Counted from the stretch's first letter, positions 43,024-53,024 are shown. The stretch: DNA of 64,000 nt from Porticoccus litoralis (GCF_030676955.1 NZ_JAUUUU010000002.1:372001-436000); one strand, 5' to 3'. Numbers and translations are program-made. The notes: generated from the letters alone by a model not told the origin.

Positions 43024-43617
43024 GTGTCGACGGAAAAGCATAATTCGCAGGAACCGGAACAACAGCAGCCGGAGGCGGAACAGACTACCGAAACTCAGCC
43101 GGAGGAATCTCAGGCTGAAGAAAGCCAGGAGCTGAGCGTGGAGCAGGTGTTGGCCGATTTGGCCGAGGCAAAGGACCACGTTTTACGCACCCAGGCGGAG
43201 ATGCAGAACCTGCGTCGCCGTATGGAACGGGATGTTGAAAACGCTCACAAATATGCACTGGAGAAGTTCGTGGGTGAGCTCCTGCCAGTGGTAGATAACC
43301 TGGAGCGGGCCATCAGCGCCATTGATGTCAGCAATGAAGAATTCAAGGCGGTGGGAGAAGGCATCGAGCTGACACTTAAGAGTTTTCTGGACGTACTCGG
43401 GCGTTTCAAGGTCGACACACTTGACCCAAAGGGCGAGGCATTTGACCCCGAGCTGCACCAGGCTATGAGCATACTGGAAATGCAGGAAGTGAAGCCCAAC
43501 ACCGTGGTAGATGTGTTCCAGAAAGGCTACACCCTGAACGGGCGCCTGGTGCGCCCCGCAATGGTCGTGGTGTCCAAAGCTGCTACCGCGCAAGCAAATA
43601 CCGATGGTGAGGGTTGA
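43024..43617 (+). CDS. grpE: Nucleotide exchange factor GrpE
   Basis: Releases ADP from DnaK. The protein has 197 residues: an acidic, Gln/Glu-rich start to about residue 48, a long coiled-coil helix (AKDHVLRTQAEMQNLRRRME), and a C-terminal beta domain with the signature VDVFQKGYTLNGRLVRPAMV. GTG 43024 with AGAGGGGGA ahead is the start; a GTG at 42994 lies at or before the expected transcription start and has no ribosome site. It leads the chaperone cluster. Confidence 0.95.
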   Translation: MSTEKHNSQEPEQQQPEAEQTTETQPEESQAEESQELSVEQVLADLAEAKDHVLRTQAEMQNLRRRMERDVENAHKYALEKFVGELLPVVDNLERAISAIDVSNEEFKAVGEGIELTLKSFLDVLGRFKVDTLDPKGEAFDPELHQAMSILEMQEVKPNTVVDVFQKGYTLNGRLVRPAMVVVSKAATAQANTDGEG

Positions 43618-43693
43618 AATCCCGAAAAGCGGGCCAATATACACAACCAGAAGCCAATTATTAATAGATTGATTTAACCCGGAGATTCAGAAA

Positions 43694-45625
43694 ATGGGCA
43701 AGATTATCGGCATTGACCTCGGCACCACCAACTCCTGTGTGGCTGTTCTTGAGGGCGATAAACCGAAAGTCATCGAAAATGCTGAAGGAACGCGCACCAC
43801 GCCTTCCATCGTGGCCTTTACCGATGATAACGAAGTATTGGTGGGTCAGTCCGCCAAGCGTCAAGCTGTCACCAACCCGAGCAACACCCTGTTTGCGGTG
43901 AAGCGGTTGATTGGTCGTCGCTTCGAAGATGATGTGGTGCAGAAAGACATCAAGATGGTGCCCTACAAAATCACCAAGGCCGACAACGGTGATGCCTGGG
44001 TTGAAGTGAAGGGCGATAAGAAAGCGCCGCCGCAGATCTCTGCCGAAGTGCTGAAGAAAATGAAGAAGACCGCGGAAGATTACCTGGGTGAAAAAGTCAC
44101 CGAGGCCGTTATTACCGTGCCGGCTTACTTCAACGATTCCCAGCGTCAGGCGACCAAGGATGCCGGTAAGATTGCCGGTCTCGAAGTCAAACGGATTATC
44201 AATGAGCCGACGGCTGCAGCCCTGGCCTACGGTATGGACAAGGGCGCGGGCGATCGCGTTATCGCTGTCTATGACCTGGGTGGTGGTACCTTCGATATTT
44301 CCATCATTGAAATTGCCGATGTGGATGGAGAGCACCAGTTTGAAGTGCTGTCGACCAATGGTGACACCTTCCTCGGTGGTGAAGATTTCGACCTGCGCCT
44401 GATCGAATACTTGGCCGCAGAGTTCAAGAAAGAGAGCAGCATTGATCTGCACAATGACCCGCTGGCTCTGCAGCGACTCAAAGAGGCCGCAGAAAAAGCC
44501 AAGATCGAGCTGTCTTCCAGCCAGCAGACCGAGGTAAATCTGCCCTATATCACAGCAGATGCCACTGGTCCGAAGCACCTGGTAGTGAAACTGACCCGCG
44601 CCAAGCTGGAGTCCCTGGTTGAAGAGCTGGTGTCCCGCTCCATGGAGCCGGTCAAAATGGCTCTGAAAGATGCGGGCAAATCTGCTTCAGATATTGAAGA
44701 CGTGATTCTGGTCGGTGGTCAGACACGCATGCCACTGGTACAGAAATACGTATCCGAATTTTTTGGCAAGGAACCACGTAAAGATGTAAACCCTGATGAG
44801 GCGGTGGCTGTAGGTGCTGCGATTCAGGCCGCGGTTCTGTCCGGTGATGTCAAAGACGTGCTGCTGCTGGATGTGACCCCGCTGACTCTGGGTATTGAAA
44901 CCATGGGCGGTGTGGCGACCCCGCTGATCGAGAAGAACACCACGATTCCTACCAAGAAATCACAAATCTTCTCCACGGCAGATGACAACCAGACCGCGGT
45001 AACTGTCCACGTGGTTCAGGGTGAGCGCAAGCAGGCGGCGGGTAACAAGTCCCTGGGTCGTTTTGACCTGGCGGATATTCCCCCGGCACCTCGCGGTATG
45101 CCCCAGATTGAAGTGACCTTCGATATTGATGCCAACGGTATTCTCAACGTTAGCGCCAAAGACAAGGCCACCGGCAAGGAGCAGTCCATCGTGATCAAGG
45201 CTTCTTCCGGCCTGTCCGATGAAGAAATTGAAAACATGGTCAAGGATGCGGAGGCCAATGCCGCCGAAGACAAGAAGTTTGAAGAGCTGGTACAGGCTCG
45301 CAACGCTGCCGATGGTCTGGCCCACGCGGCCAAGAAGACCCTCGAGGAAGCCGGTGACAAAGCCAGTGCCGAGGAAAAAGAAGCCATCGAATCTGCTATC
45401 AAGGAAGTGGAAGAGGCGGTGAAGGGTGACGACAAGGAAGCCATGGATGCGGCAGCTAACAAGTTGTCTGAAGCCTCTGCCAACCTGGCGCAGAAGCTGT
45501 ATGCAGAGCAGGCAGAAGCTGCCCAGGCCGGCGCGGCTGACGAGGGTGCTGCCGCAGCCGGTGGCAACCAGGACGACGCGCTTGATGCCGAGTTCGAGGA
45601 AGTGAAGGAAGACGACAAGAAGTAA
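43694..45625 (+). CDS. dnaK: Chaperone DnaK (Hsp70)
   Basis: ATP-driven chaperone of 643 residues. Motifs: GKIIGIDLGTTNSCVAV at the start, VITVPAYFNDSQRQATKDAG, the phosphate loop DLGGGTFDISI, VGGQTRMPLVQ and the linker VLLLDVTPLTLGIE near residue 390-400. The substrate domain and a lid rich in Ala/Glu follow, ending with EFEEVKEDDKK. It works with GrpE and DnaJ on either side. Confidence 0.98.
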   Translation: MGKIIGIDLGTTNSCVAVLEGDKPKVIENAEGTRTTPSIVAFTDDNEVLVGQSAKRQAVTNPSNTLFAVKRLIGRRFEDDVVQKDIKMVPYKITKADNGDAWVEVKGDKKAPPQISAEVLKKMKKTAEDYLGEKVTEAVITVPAYFNDSQRQATKDAGKIAGLEVKRIINEPTAAALAYGMDKGAGDRVIAVYDLGGGTFDISIIEIADVDGEHQFEVLSTNGDTFLGGEDFDLRLIEYLAAEFKKESSIDLHNDPLALQRLKEAAEKAKIELSSSQQTEVNLPYITADATGPKHLVVKLTRAKLESLVEELVSRSMEPVKMALKDAGKSASDIEDVILVGGQTRMPLVQKYVSEFFGKEPRKDVNPDEAVAVGAAIQAAVLSGDVKDVLLLDVTPLTLGIETMGGVATPLIEKNTTIPTKKSQIFSTADDNQTAVTVHVVQGERKQAAGNKSLGRFDLADIPPAPRGMPQIEVTFDIDANGILNVSAKDKATGKEQSIVIKASSGLSDEEIENMVKDAEANAAEDKKFEELVQARNAADGLAHAAKKTLEEAGDKASAEEKEAIESAIKEVEEAVKGDDKEAMDAAANKLSEASANLAQKLYAEQAEAAQAGAADEGAAAAGGNQDDALDAEFEEVKEDDKK

Positions 45626-45668
45626 GGGATTTCCCTGATTGTCGTTACCGGCCTTCCAGCCGGAAGCA

Positions 45669-45689
45669 GGCGCGGGTCATGCCCGCGCC
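45669..45689 (+). promoter_or_regulatory. Stem-loop between dnaK and dnaJ
   Basis: Perfect GGCGCGGG / CCCGCGCC with loop TCATG and no U-tract, 44 bases after dnaK. It probably stabilises the dnaK 3' end or partly stops transcription, giving less DnaJ than DnaK. Confidence 0.6.
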
Positions 45690-45786
45690 TTGCTGCGTCT
45701 GACAGGAAATGATTTTGCAGGATGCACGGATTAGTTTGATACGCTGCCCGCTGGGCAGTTAACCCGACAACAGAAGTTGATACGCC

Positions 45787-46926
45787 ATGGCCAAACGCGA
45801 TTTTTACGAGATTCTCGGTGTAGCCAAAAGTGCCTCTGCGGAGGAGATCAAAAAAGCCTACCGCCGCATAGCGATGAAGAATCACCCGGACCGCAATCCT
45901 GACAACAAAGAGGCCGAGGACATCTTTAAAGAGGCGACGGAAGCCTACGAAGTGCTTTCTGACAAGGAAAAGAAAGCAGCCTACGACCAGTACGGCCACG
46001 CGGGTGTAGATCCCAATAGCGGTTTTGGTGGCGGCCCCGGTGGCGCGGGCTTCGGTGATTTTGGCGATATTTTCGGCGATGTGTTCGGCGATATTTTTGG
46101 TCAAGGTGGTCGTGGCCGGGGTGGCCGCGGCGGTCCGCGCCGTGGTTCTGACCTGCGTTACGACCTGGACCTGGACCTTGAGGATGCCGTCAGGGGCAAA
46201 ACCATCCAGATCAAGGTGCCGACGCTGGTGGCCTGTAAGCCTTGTGACGGTTCCGGTGCCAAGAAAGGTAGCACTCCAACGACCTGTTCCACCTGTGGTG
46301 GGCATGGTCAGGTGCGCATGTCCCAGGGCTTTATTGCGGTTCAGCAAACTTGTCCCACCTGTCGTGGTCGCGGTCAGGTTATCAGTGACCCTTGTAGCAC
46401 CTGTCATGGACAGGGTCGGGTGCACGATACCAAGACGTTATCCGTCAAGGTTCCTGCCGGTGTTGATACCGGTGATCGCATTCGTTTGGCCGGTGAAGGT
46501 GAAGCTGGACCCGAAGGTGGGCCTGCCGGTGATCTGTACGTTCAGGTCCGCGTCAGGGAGCATGCCCTGTTCCGTCGTGAAGGTCGCGATTTAAACTGCG
46601 AAGTGCCGATCAGTATTGTCGATGCCGCTTTGGGGGGTGAAATTGAAGTGCCGACGCTGGATGGTCGGGTGAAGTTGAAAATTCCGGCGGAGACCCAGAC
46701 CGGAAGATTGTTCAGGCTCCGTGGTAAAGGCGTCACCAGCGTTCGTGGTGGAGGTCAGGGTGATCTTTTGTGCCGTGTTATTCTGGAAACCCCGGTCAAC
46801 CTCAATGCGGAACAGAAGGAGCTGCTGGGTAAATTGCAGGAGAGCCTTGAGGGCGGCAAACATTCGCCCCGCAAAACATCCTGGTTTGAAGGTGTAAAGA
46901 AATTCTTTGATGGCTTCGCGCTGTAG
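45787..46926 (+). CDS. dnaJ: Chaperone DnaJ (Hsp40)
   Basis: DnaK co-chaperone of 379 residues. The J domain covers 1-70 with its HPD at NHPDRNPDN, followed by a Gly/Phe region. Four zinc-binding repeats follow: CKPCDGSG, CSTCGGHG, CPTCRGRG and CSTCHGQG. Two substrate domains complete it. It stimulates DnaK ATPase and delivers unfolded proteins. Confidence 0.98.
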   Translation: MAKRDFYEILGVAKSASAEEIKKAYRRIAMKNHPDRNPDNKEAEDIFKEATEAYEVLSDKEKKAAYDQYGHAGVDPNSGFGGGPGGAGFGDFGDIFGDVFGDIFGQGGRGRGGRGGPRRGSDLRYDLDLDLEDAVRGKTIQIKVPTLVACKPCDGSGAKKGSTPTTCSTCGGHGQVRMSQGFIAVQQTCPTCRGRGQVISDPCSTCHGQGRVHDTKTLSVKVPAGVDTGDRIRLAGEGEAGPEGGPAGDLYVQVRVREHALFRREGRDLNCEVPISIVDAALGGEIEVPTLDGRVKLKIPAETQTGRLFRLRGKGVTSVRGGGQGDLLCRVILETPVNLNAEQKELLGKLQESLEGGKHSPRKTSWFEGVKKFFDGFAL

Positions 46927-46961
46927 TGCGATTCACGTCTGAAAAATAACGAGAATACCCT

Positions 46962-47765
46962 ATGACACGAATTGCAGTGACCGGTGCGGCCGGTCGTATG
47001 GGGAAAACCCTGATAGAAGCGGTAACCCTGAACCCCGACACACAGTTGACAGTGGCCATCGAGCGGCCGGAGAGCACACTCATCGGTGCTGACGCTGGAG
47101 AGCTGGCAGGTATCGGCAAGCTCAATGTGCCGGTGGTTGGCGATATAACCCAGGTACTGGATCAGTTCGATGTCCTGATTGATTTCACGGCGCCGCTGGC
47201 AACACTGGCCAATGCCGAGGCCTGTGCGGCTGCCGGCAAAAAAATGGTGGTCGGTACCACCGGGTTCACCCCGGAACAAAAGCAGCAGTTGCTGTCGACA
47301 GCCGATACTACCGGCCTGTGTATAGCGTCCAATTTCAGCACCGGGGTCAACCTCTGTTTCAAATTACTGGAAATGGCGGCCAAAGTGCTTGGCGACGATG
47401 TGGATATTGAAGTTTACGAGGCCCATCACCGTCACAAGGTGGATGCCCCTTCGGGTACCGCCCTTAGCATGGGTGAAGTGGTGGCCAAAACTCTGGGTCG
47501 CGATCTGTCCGAGGTGGCTGTTTACGGCCGGGAAGGGCAGACCGGCGCCAGGGAGCGTCAGACCATTGGTTTTGCTACGGTCCGCGCCGGCGATATCGTC
47601 GGCGATCACACGGTGATGTTTGCGGCAGATGGTGAACGTGTGGAGATTACCCACAAGGCTTCCAGCCGCATGTCCTTTGCCCGCGGGGCTGTGCGGGCCG
47701 CCGCCTGGCTGCAGGGGCAGGAAAAAGGCCTTTACGATATGCAGGATGTGCTCGGTCTGAAGTGA
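46962..47765 (+). CDS. dapB: 4-hydroxy-tetrahydrodipicolinate reductase
   Basis: Second step of the diaminopimelate/lysine branch. The protein has 267 residues with the nucleotide fold RIAVTGAAGRMGKTLIEAV and the catalytic and substrate region YEAHHRHKVDAPSGTAL. VVGTTGFTPEQ and the closing ASSRMSFARGAVRAA are typical. It sits 35 bases after dnaJ, the gammaproteobacterial order. Confidence 0.97.
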   Translation: MTRIAVTGAAGRMGKTLIEAVTLNPDTQLTVAIERPESTLIGADAGELAGIGKLNVPVVGDITQVLDQFDVLIDFTAPLATLANAEACAAAGKKMVVGTTGFTPEQKQQLLSTADTTGLCIASNFSTGVNLCFKLLEMAAKVLGDDVDIEVYEAHHRHKVDAPSGTALSMGEVVAKTLGRDLSEVAVYGREGQTGARERQTIGFATVRAGDIVGDHTVMFAADGERVEITHKASSRMSFARGAVRAAAWLQGQEKGLYDMQDVLGLK

Positions 47766-47818
47766 GGACATGTCTGTGAGAACAGCCAATTATTTGCCCC
47801 GGACGGCATGATATCGGC

Positions 47819-47847
47819 TGGACAGGTCGGGGTGCTTGCCCTAGAAT
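47819..47847 (+). promoter_or_regulatory. Sigma-70 promoter of carA
   Basis: TGGACA (47819-47824) and TAGAAT (47842-47847) with 17 bases between. Each box differs from consensus at one base. It lies about 200 bases before the carA start. Confidence 0.75.
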
Positions 47848-47915
47848 GCGCCGTTAGTTTCCGCAGACAAAGCAAGTCCTGTAATCAGCGGTGAGGGACG
47901 CGGTTGAAGAATTAT

Positions 47916-47953
47916 AAAGCGAGGTGAGACGTGCGGTTTCATCTCGCTTTTTT
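47916..47953 (+). promoter_or_regulatory. Possible transcription attenuator before carA
   Basis: Stem AAAGCGAGGTGA / TCATCTCGCTTT with one wobble pair and a run of six T, inside the carA leader and about 70 bases after the promoter. It is shaped like an intrinsic terminator, so much transcription could stop before carA. A simple dapB terminator is the alternative, but the promoter lies upstream of the hairpin. Confidence 0.6.
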
Positions 47954-48044
47954 ACAGCCTGGCGTTAGCTAAACTGCACCGGATTGTTGCTGAAGGAAAT
48001 GAGCTGTCACTGTAATAATTCCCTTTAAGGTTGAGGAGGTTACT

Positions 48045-49190
48045 TTGAATACCGATAGCCATCGGTCCGCTATTCTCGCGCTTGAGGATGGCACTGTGTT
48101 TGAGGGTATCGCCATTGGCGCAGATGGGCTCTCAAGTGGTGAAGTGGTATTCAATACAGCACTGACGGGCTATCAGGAAATCCTCACTGATCCCTCCTAT
48201 GCGCGCCAGATCGTTACCCTGACTTATCCGCATATCGGCAATGTCGGCGTTAACAGCGAAGACTGTGAGTCTGAACGCATCTGGGCTGCGGGTCTGGTGA
48301 TTCGTGACCTGCCGCTTCTTGTCAGTAATTTCCGCTCCGAGCAGGCGCTGGATGAATACCTGAAGGCGAACAATATTCTTGGTATCGCCGACATTGATAC
48401 TCGTAAACTGACCCGTATCCTGCGTGAAAAAGGTGCCCAGAGTGGTTGCCTGATGGCAGGTCGTGTCGATCGTGACGAAGCGCTGGCTGCAGCGCGTGCC
48501 TTTTCCGGTCTGAAAGGCATGGATCTGGCCCAGGAAGTTACCACCGATAAATCCTACACCTGGTCCGAGGGTAGCTGGCAGTTGGGTGCTGGATTTACTG
48601 CGCCGGAAAACAAGCCCTATAACGTGGTGGCCTATGATTTCGGCGCCAAGCACAACATCTTGCGCATGCTGGTGGACCGTGGTGCCAACCTCACGGTAGT
48701 GCCTGCCAAAACTCCTGCGGCAGACGTGCTGGCCATGAATCCCGATGGTATTTTTCTGTCCAATGGACCGGGGGATCCGGAGCCCTGCGATTACGCCATA
48801 CAGGCGATTCGCGAGTTTTTGGAAACCGACATCCCGGTTTTTGGCATTTGTTTGGGGCACCAGTTGCTGGCCCTTGCCAGTGGCGCCAAGACTGTGAAAA
48901 TGAAATTTGGCCATCACGGCGCCAACCATCCGGTGAAAGATCTGGATAACGGTACGGTGATGATCACCAGCCAGAATCACGGATTTGCCGTGGATGAGGC
49001 GACCCTGCCGGCCAATCTCCGCGCGACCCACAGTTCACTGTTTGACGGCTCGCTGCAGGGGATTCACCGCACGGACAAGCCGGCATTCAGTTTCCAGGGT
49101 CACCCGGAAGCCAGTCCCGGCCCCCATGATGCAGCACCGCTGTTTGACCACTTTTTCGAATTGATTGAGGCGCGCGGCCAGGCCAGCTGA
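48045..49190 (+). CDS. carA: Carbamoyl-phosphate synthase small subunit
   Basis: Glutaminase subunit that feeds ammonia to CarB for arginine and pyrimidine synthesis. The protein has 381 residues: an N-terminal domain (ALEDGTVFEGIAIGADG) and a class I glutamine amidotransferase domain with nucleophile cysteine at about residue 269 in FGICLGHQLLALASG and the GHPEASPGPHD histidine/glutamate. The start is TTG 48045 preceded by GAGGAGG, with the frame matching the family start. Confidence 0.97.
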   Translation: MNTDSHRSAILALEDGTVFEGIAIGADGLSSGEVVFNTALTGYQEILTDPSYARQIVTLTYPHIGNVGVNSEDCESERIWAAGLVIRDLPLLVSNFRSEQALDEYLKANNILGIADIDTRKLTRILREKGAQSGCLMAGRVDRDEALAAARAFSGLKGMDLAQEVTTDKSYTWSEGSWQLGAGFTAPENKPYNVVAYDFGAKHNILRMLVDRGANLTVVPAKTPAADVLAMNPDGIFLSNGPGDPEPCDYAIQAIREFLETDIPVFGICLGHQLLALASGAKTVKMKFGHHGANHPVKDLDNGTVMITSQNHGFAVDEATLPANLRATHSSLFDGSLQGIHRTDKPAFSFQGHPEASPGPHDAAPLFDHFFELIEARGQAS

Positions 49191-49288
49191 ACCTGGCTCT
49201 ATTCCGTGCGCGGTGTCTGTAATGGCACCGAATAACACCTGCTGACAGGTACCAAGTTAACGGCTACGGCCTAAACTGACGACGACTT

Positions 49289-52200
49289 ATGCCAAAAAGA
49301 ACCGATATCAAAAGTATCCTGATCCTCGGCGCCGGTCCCATTGTCATCGGACAGGCCTGCGAGTTTGACTACTCTGGCGCCCAGGCCTGTAAAGCCCTGC
49401 GTGAAGAGGGTTACCGGGTGATCCTGGTGAACTCCAACCCCGCCACCATCATGACCGATCCGGCCATGGCCGATGCCACCTATATCGAACCGGTGGAATG
49501 GCGCACTGTGGCGAAGATTATCGAGCAGGAGCGCCCGGATGCTCTGCTGCCCACCATGGGCGGACAGACAGCCCTAAACTGTGCGCTCGATCTGGCCCGC
49601 GAAGGGGTGCTGGAAGAATTCGGCGTCGACATGATCGGCGCCGACTCCGATGCCATCGACAAGGCGGAAGATCGCGACCGCTTTGACAAAGCCATGAAAG
49701 CCATCGGCCTGGAAACCCCCAATGCGGTGATTGTGCACAGTCTGGAAGAGGCTCTGCAGGTACCAGATCGTTTCGGTTACCCCTGTATTATTCGTCCATC
49801 CTTTACCATGGGTGGCTCCGGTGGTGGCATCGCCTACAACCGCGAGGAATTTGTGGAAATCTGCCGTCGCGGTCTGGATTTGTCGCCCACCAACGAGTTG
49901 TTGATCGACGAATCGCTGATCGGCTGGAAAGAATATGAAATGGAGGTGGTGCGAGACAAAAACGACAATTGCATCATCATCTGTTCCATCGAGAACTTCG
50001 ATCCCATGGGGGTGCACACCGGTGATTCCATCACTGTGGCACCGGCCCAGACACTGACGGACAAGGAATACCAGATTATGCGCAACGCCTCCATCGCGGT
50101 GCTGCGTGAGATTGGAGTGGAAACCGGCGGTTCCAACGTGCAGTTTGCCGTGAACCCCAAAGATGGCCGACTGGTGGTGATCGAGATGAACCCCCGGGTT
50201 TCCCGCTCATCCGCCCTGGCGTCGAAAGCTACCGGCTTCCCCATTGCCAAGGTGGCGGCCAAGCTGGCGGTGGGTTATACGCTGGATGAATTGCAGAACG
50301 ACATTACTGGCGGTGCTACGCCTGCGTCTTTCGAGCCCAGCATCGACTACGTGGTCACCAAGATTCCGCGTTTTGCCTTTGAGAAATTCAACCAGGCCAA
50401 CGCCAAACTCACCACCCAGATGAAATCGGTGGGAGAGGTGATGGCCATCGGTCGCACTTTCCAGGAGTCCCTACAGAAAGCCCTGCGTGGCCTTGAAGTA
50501 GGCTCTGCCGGCTTTGAACCGAAGGTGGATGCTTCCACCGAAGAGGGCATGGCCGAACTGCTCGAGCAGCTCAGCAACCCCGGTGCCGAGCGCATCTGGT
50601 ATGTGGGTGATGCTTTCCGTGCCGGGATGACGGTGGATGAGGTATTTGCACACTCCGCTATTGATCGCTGGTTCCTGGTTCAGATCGAAGATCTGATCAA
50701 GCAGGAGCAGGCTCTGCAGGGCAATTCTCTGACGGCGTTGGATGAGAAAAAACTGTTCAGGCTGAAGCGCAAGGGCTTTTCCGATAAACGACTGGCGGTA
50801 TTGCTGGAGACGTCGGAAGCCGCAGTGCGCAAGCACCGTCACAGCCTCGGTATTCACCCGGTCTACAAGCGGGTTGATACCTGTGCAGCGGAATTTGCGA
50901 CGGCTACTGCCTACATGTACTCAACCTATGAGGAAGAGTGTGAGTCACAGCCCTCAGGGCGTGACAAAATCCTGGTCCTGGGCGGTGGTCCCAACCGTAT
51001 CGGTCAGGGTATTGAATTCGATTACTGCTGTGTTCATGCGGCGCTGGCCATGCGTGAAGATGGTTACGAGACCATTATGGTCAACTGTAACCCCGAGACC
51101 GTTTCCACCGATTACGACACCTCTGACCGGCTGTATTTCGAGCCCGTTACCCTTGAGGATGTGCTGGAAATCGTCCGCCTGGAGAAACCCAAGGGCGTCA
51201 TCGTTCAGTTTGGTGGCCAGACGCCGTTAAAACTGGCCCGTGCCCTGGAAGCCGAAGGTGTGCCGATTGTTGGTACCACCCCGGATGCGATTGACCGGGC
51301 GGAAGACCGTGAACGCTTCCAGCAGATGATTCACAAGCTGGACTTGCTGCAACCACCCAACGCCATTGTCCGTTCCAGTGAAGAAGCGATAGGTGCAGCG
51401 GCAGGTATCGGTTATCCGCTGGTGGTCAGACCATCCTACGTACTGGGTGGCCGGGCCATGGAAATCGTCTACCGTGAGGAAGAGTTACTACGCTACATGC
51501 GTGATGCCGTGCAGGTTTCAGAAGATGCACCGGTGTTGCTGGATTACTTCCTGTCTTCGGCCATTGAAGTCGATATCGACGCGGTCAGTGACGGCGAAAA
51601 TGTGGTGATTGGTGCCATCATGCAACATATTGAGCAGGCGGGAATTCACTCCGGTGACTCCGCTTGTGCCCTGCCGCCGTACAGTCTGCCGGAAGATGTG
51701 CAGAACGACATGCGCGACGTGGTTAAGGCCATGGCGGTAGAGCTCAACGTGAAGGGTCTGATGAACGTTCAGCTTGCCTGGCAGGATGGCAAGATCTATG
51801 TAATCGAAGTGAATCCCCGGGCATCACGTACTGTACCGTTTGTGTCCAAATGTATTGGTACATCCCTGGCAAAAATTGCGGCACGTTGCATGGTGGGCAT
51901 GTCCCTCCTGGATCAGAACTTTACCCGCGAAATTATTCCGGCCTATTTCAGCGTGAAAGAGGCAGTGTTACCGTTCAACAAATTCCCGGGTATCGACCCG
52001 ATTCTCGGCCCCGAGATGAAGTCCACCGGGGAAGTAATGGGGGTTGGCGATACCTTTGCCGAGGCCTATGCCAAGGCAGAACTGGGTGCCAGTGACCCGA
52101 TTCCCACATCGGGCACGGCGTTCCTCAGCGTACGCGATCCGGACAAGCCCGGCATTGCTAGTGTCGCCCAGGGGCTAATCAACTGTGGCTTCAAAATTGT

Positions 52201-52507
52201 GGCCACAGGCGGCACAGCTCAGCTGATTGAGGATGCCGGATTGCCGGTGGAGCGGGTGATGAAGGTCAAACAGGGTCGTCCGCATATTGTGGATATGATC
52301 AAAAACGACCAGATTGACCTGATTGTGAATACCACTGAGGGTCGTCAGGCGATTGCCGACTCATCCACCATTCGCTCCAGCGCGGAACAACACGGCGTGT
52401 ATTACACAACCACGCTGGCTGGCGGTCAGGCGGTGTGCATGGCCCTGGCTCAAGCGGGTGAAATAAAAGTGAGACGATTGCAGGAACTGCATAAGAGGAA
52501 TGTCTGA
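49289..52507 (+). CDS. carB: Carbamoyl-phosphate synthase large subunit
   Basis: The 1072-residue synthetase. It has two ATP-grasp halves: the first with PSFTMGGSGGGIAYN and EMNPRVSRSSALASKATG, the second with RPSYVLGGRAMEIVY and EVNPRASRTVPFVSKC. A C-terminal regulatory MGS domain runs from about residue 935 (VRDPDKPGIASVAQGL, VATGGTAQLIEDAG). It makes carbamoyl phosphate from bicarbonate, ammonia and two ATP. Its stop overlaps the greA ATG (TGATG). Confidence 0.98.
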   Translation: MPKRTDIKSILILGAGPIVIGQACEFDYSGAQACKALREEGYRVILVNSNPATIMTDPAMADATYIEPVEWRTVAKIIEQERPDALLPTMGGQTALNCALDLAREGVLEEFGVDMIGADSDAIDKAEDRDRFDKAMKAIGLETPNAVIVHSLEEALQVPDRFGYPCIIRPSFTMGGSGGGIAYNREEFVEICRRGLDLSPTNELLIDESLIGWKEYEMEVVRDKNDNCIIICSIENFDPMGVHTGDSITVAPAQTLTDKEYQIMRNASIAVLREIGVETGGSNVQFAVNPKDGRLVVIEMNPRVSRSSALASKATGFPIAKVAAKLAVGYTLDELQNDITGGATPASFEPSIDYVVTKIPRFAFEKFNQANAKLTTQMKSVGEVMAIGRTFQESLQKALRGLEVGSAGFEPKVDASTEEGMAELLEQLSNPGAERIWYVGDAFRAGMTVDEVFAHSAIDRWFLVQIEDLIKQEQALQGNSLTALDEKKLFRLKRKGFSDKRLAVLLETSEAAVRKHRHSLGIHPVYKRVDTCAAEFATATAYMYSTYEEECESQPSGRDKILVLGGGPNRIGQGIEFDYCCVHAALAMREDGYETIMVNCNPETVSTDYDTSDRLYFEPVTLEDVLEIVRLEKPKGVIVQFGGQTPLKLARALEAEGVPIVGTTPDAIDRAEDRERFQQMIHKLDLLQPPNAIVRSSEEAIGAAAGIGYPLVVRPSYVLGGRAMEIVYREEELLRYMRDAVQVSEDAPVLLDYFLSSAIEVDIDAVSDGENVVIGAIMQHIEQAGIHSGDSACALPPYSLPEDVQNDMRDVVKAMAVELNVKGLMNVQLAWQDGKIYVIEVNPRASRTVPFVSKCIGTSLAKIAARCMVGMSLLDQNFTREIIPAYFSVKEAVLPFNKFPGIDPILGPEMKSTGEVMGVGDTFAEAYAKAELGASDPIPTSGTAFLSVRDPDKPGIASVAQGLINCGFKIVATGGTAQLIEDAGLPVERVMKVKQGRPHIVDMIKNDQIDLIVNTTEGRQAIADSSTIRSSAEQHGVYYTTTLAGGQAVCMALAQAGEIKVRRLQELHKRNV

Positions 52508-52983
52508 TGCAAAAAATTCCCATGACGGTTGAGGGTGCGGAAAAGCTCCGCAAGGAGCTCGACAATCTCAAGAAAGTGGAACGCCCGCGTATCGTGGCGG
52601 CAATCGCCGAGGCCCGAGAACACGGTGACCTGAAAGAAAATGCTGAATACCATGCAGCCCGTGAGCAGCAGAGTTTTGCCGAGGGTCGTATTCAGGAGAT
52701 TGAGGGCAAACTGGGTAATGCGCAGATCATTGATGTCACCAAGATGCCCGCCGGGGATAAGGTGATCTTTGGTTCCACTGTGAACATTATCAACCTGGAT
52801 AACGACGAAACCGTGACCTACAAGATTGTTGGTGACGATGAATCGGATGTGAAATCCAACAAGATTTCCTACCAGTCTCCCATCGCCAGGGCGCTGATTG
52901 GCAAGGAAATTGGCGATATTGTTGTGGTCAGAACGCCGTCCGGCGACGTGGAATACGAAATAGATGATGTGAAGCACCTTTAA
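52507..52983 (+). CDS. greA: Transcription elongation factor GreA
   Basis: Enters the RNA polymerase channel and prompts cleavage of backtracked RNA. The protein has 158 residues: an N-terminal coiled coil with the acidic tip EHGDLKENAEYHAAREQQSF and a C-terminal FKBP-like domain (SPIARALIGKEIGDIVVV). It is translationally coupled to carB and followed by a terminator. Confidence 0.97.
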   Translation: MQKIPMTVEGAEKLRKELDNLKKVERPRIVAAIAEAREHGDLKENAEYHAAREQQSFAEGRIQEIEGKLGNAQIIDVTKMPAGDKVIFGSTVNIINLDNDETVTYKIVGDDESDVKSNKISYQSPIARALIGKEIGDIVVVRTPSGDVEYEIDDVKHL

Positions 52984-53024
52984 GTGCCAGTTGTTTATTC
53001 AAGTGATTGTTGACGATCACCGCA

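Noticed and set aside
45016..46425. Long minus-strand open frame over dnaK and dnaJ
   Set aside because: Antisense to two certain genes; low-complexity Ala/Ser/Thr composition and no ribosome site.
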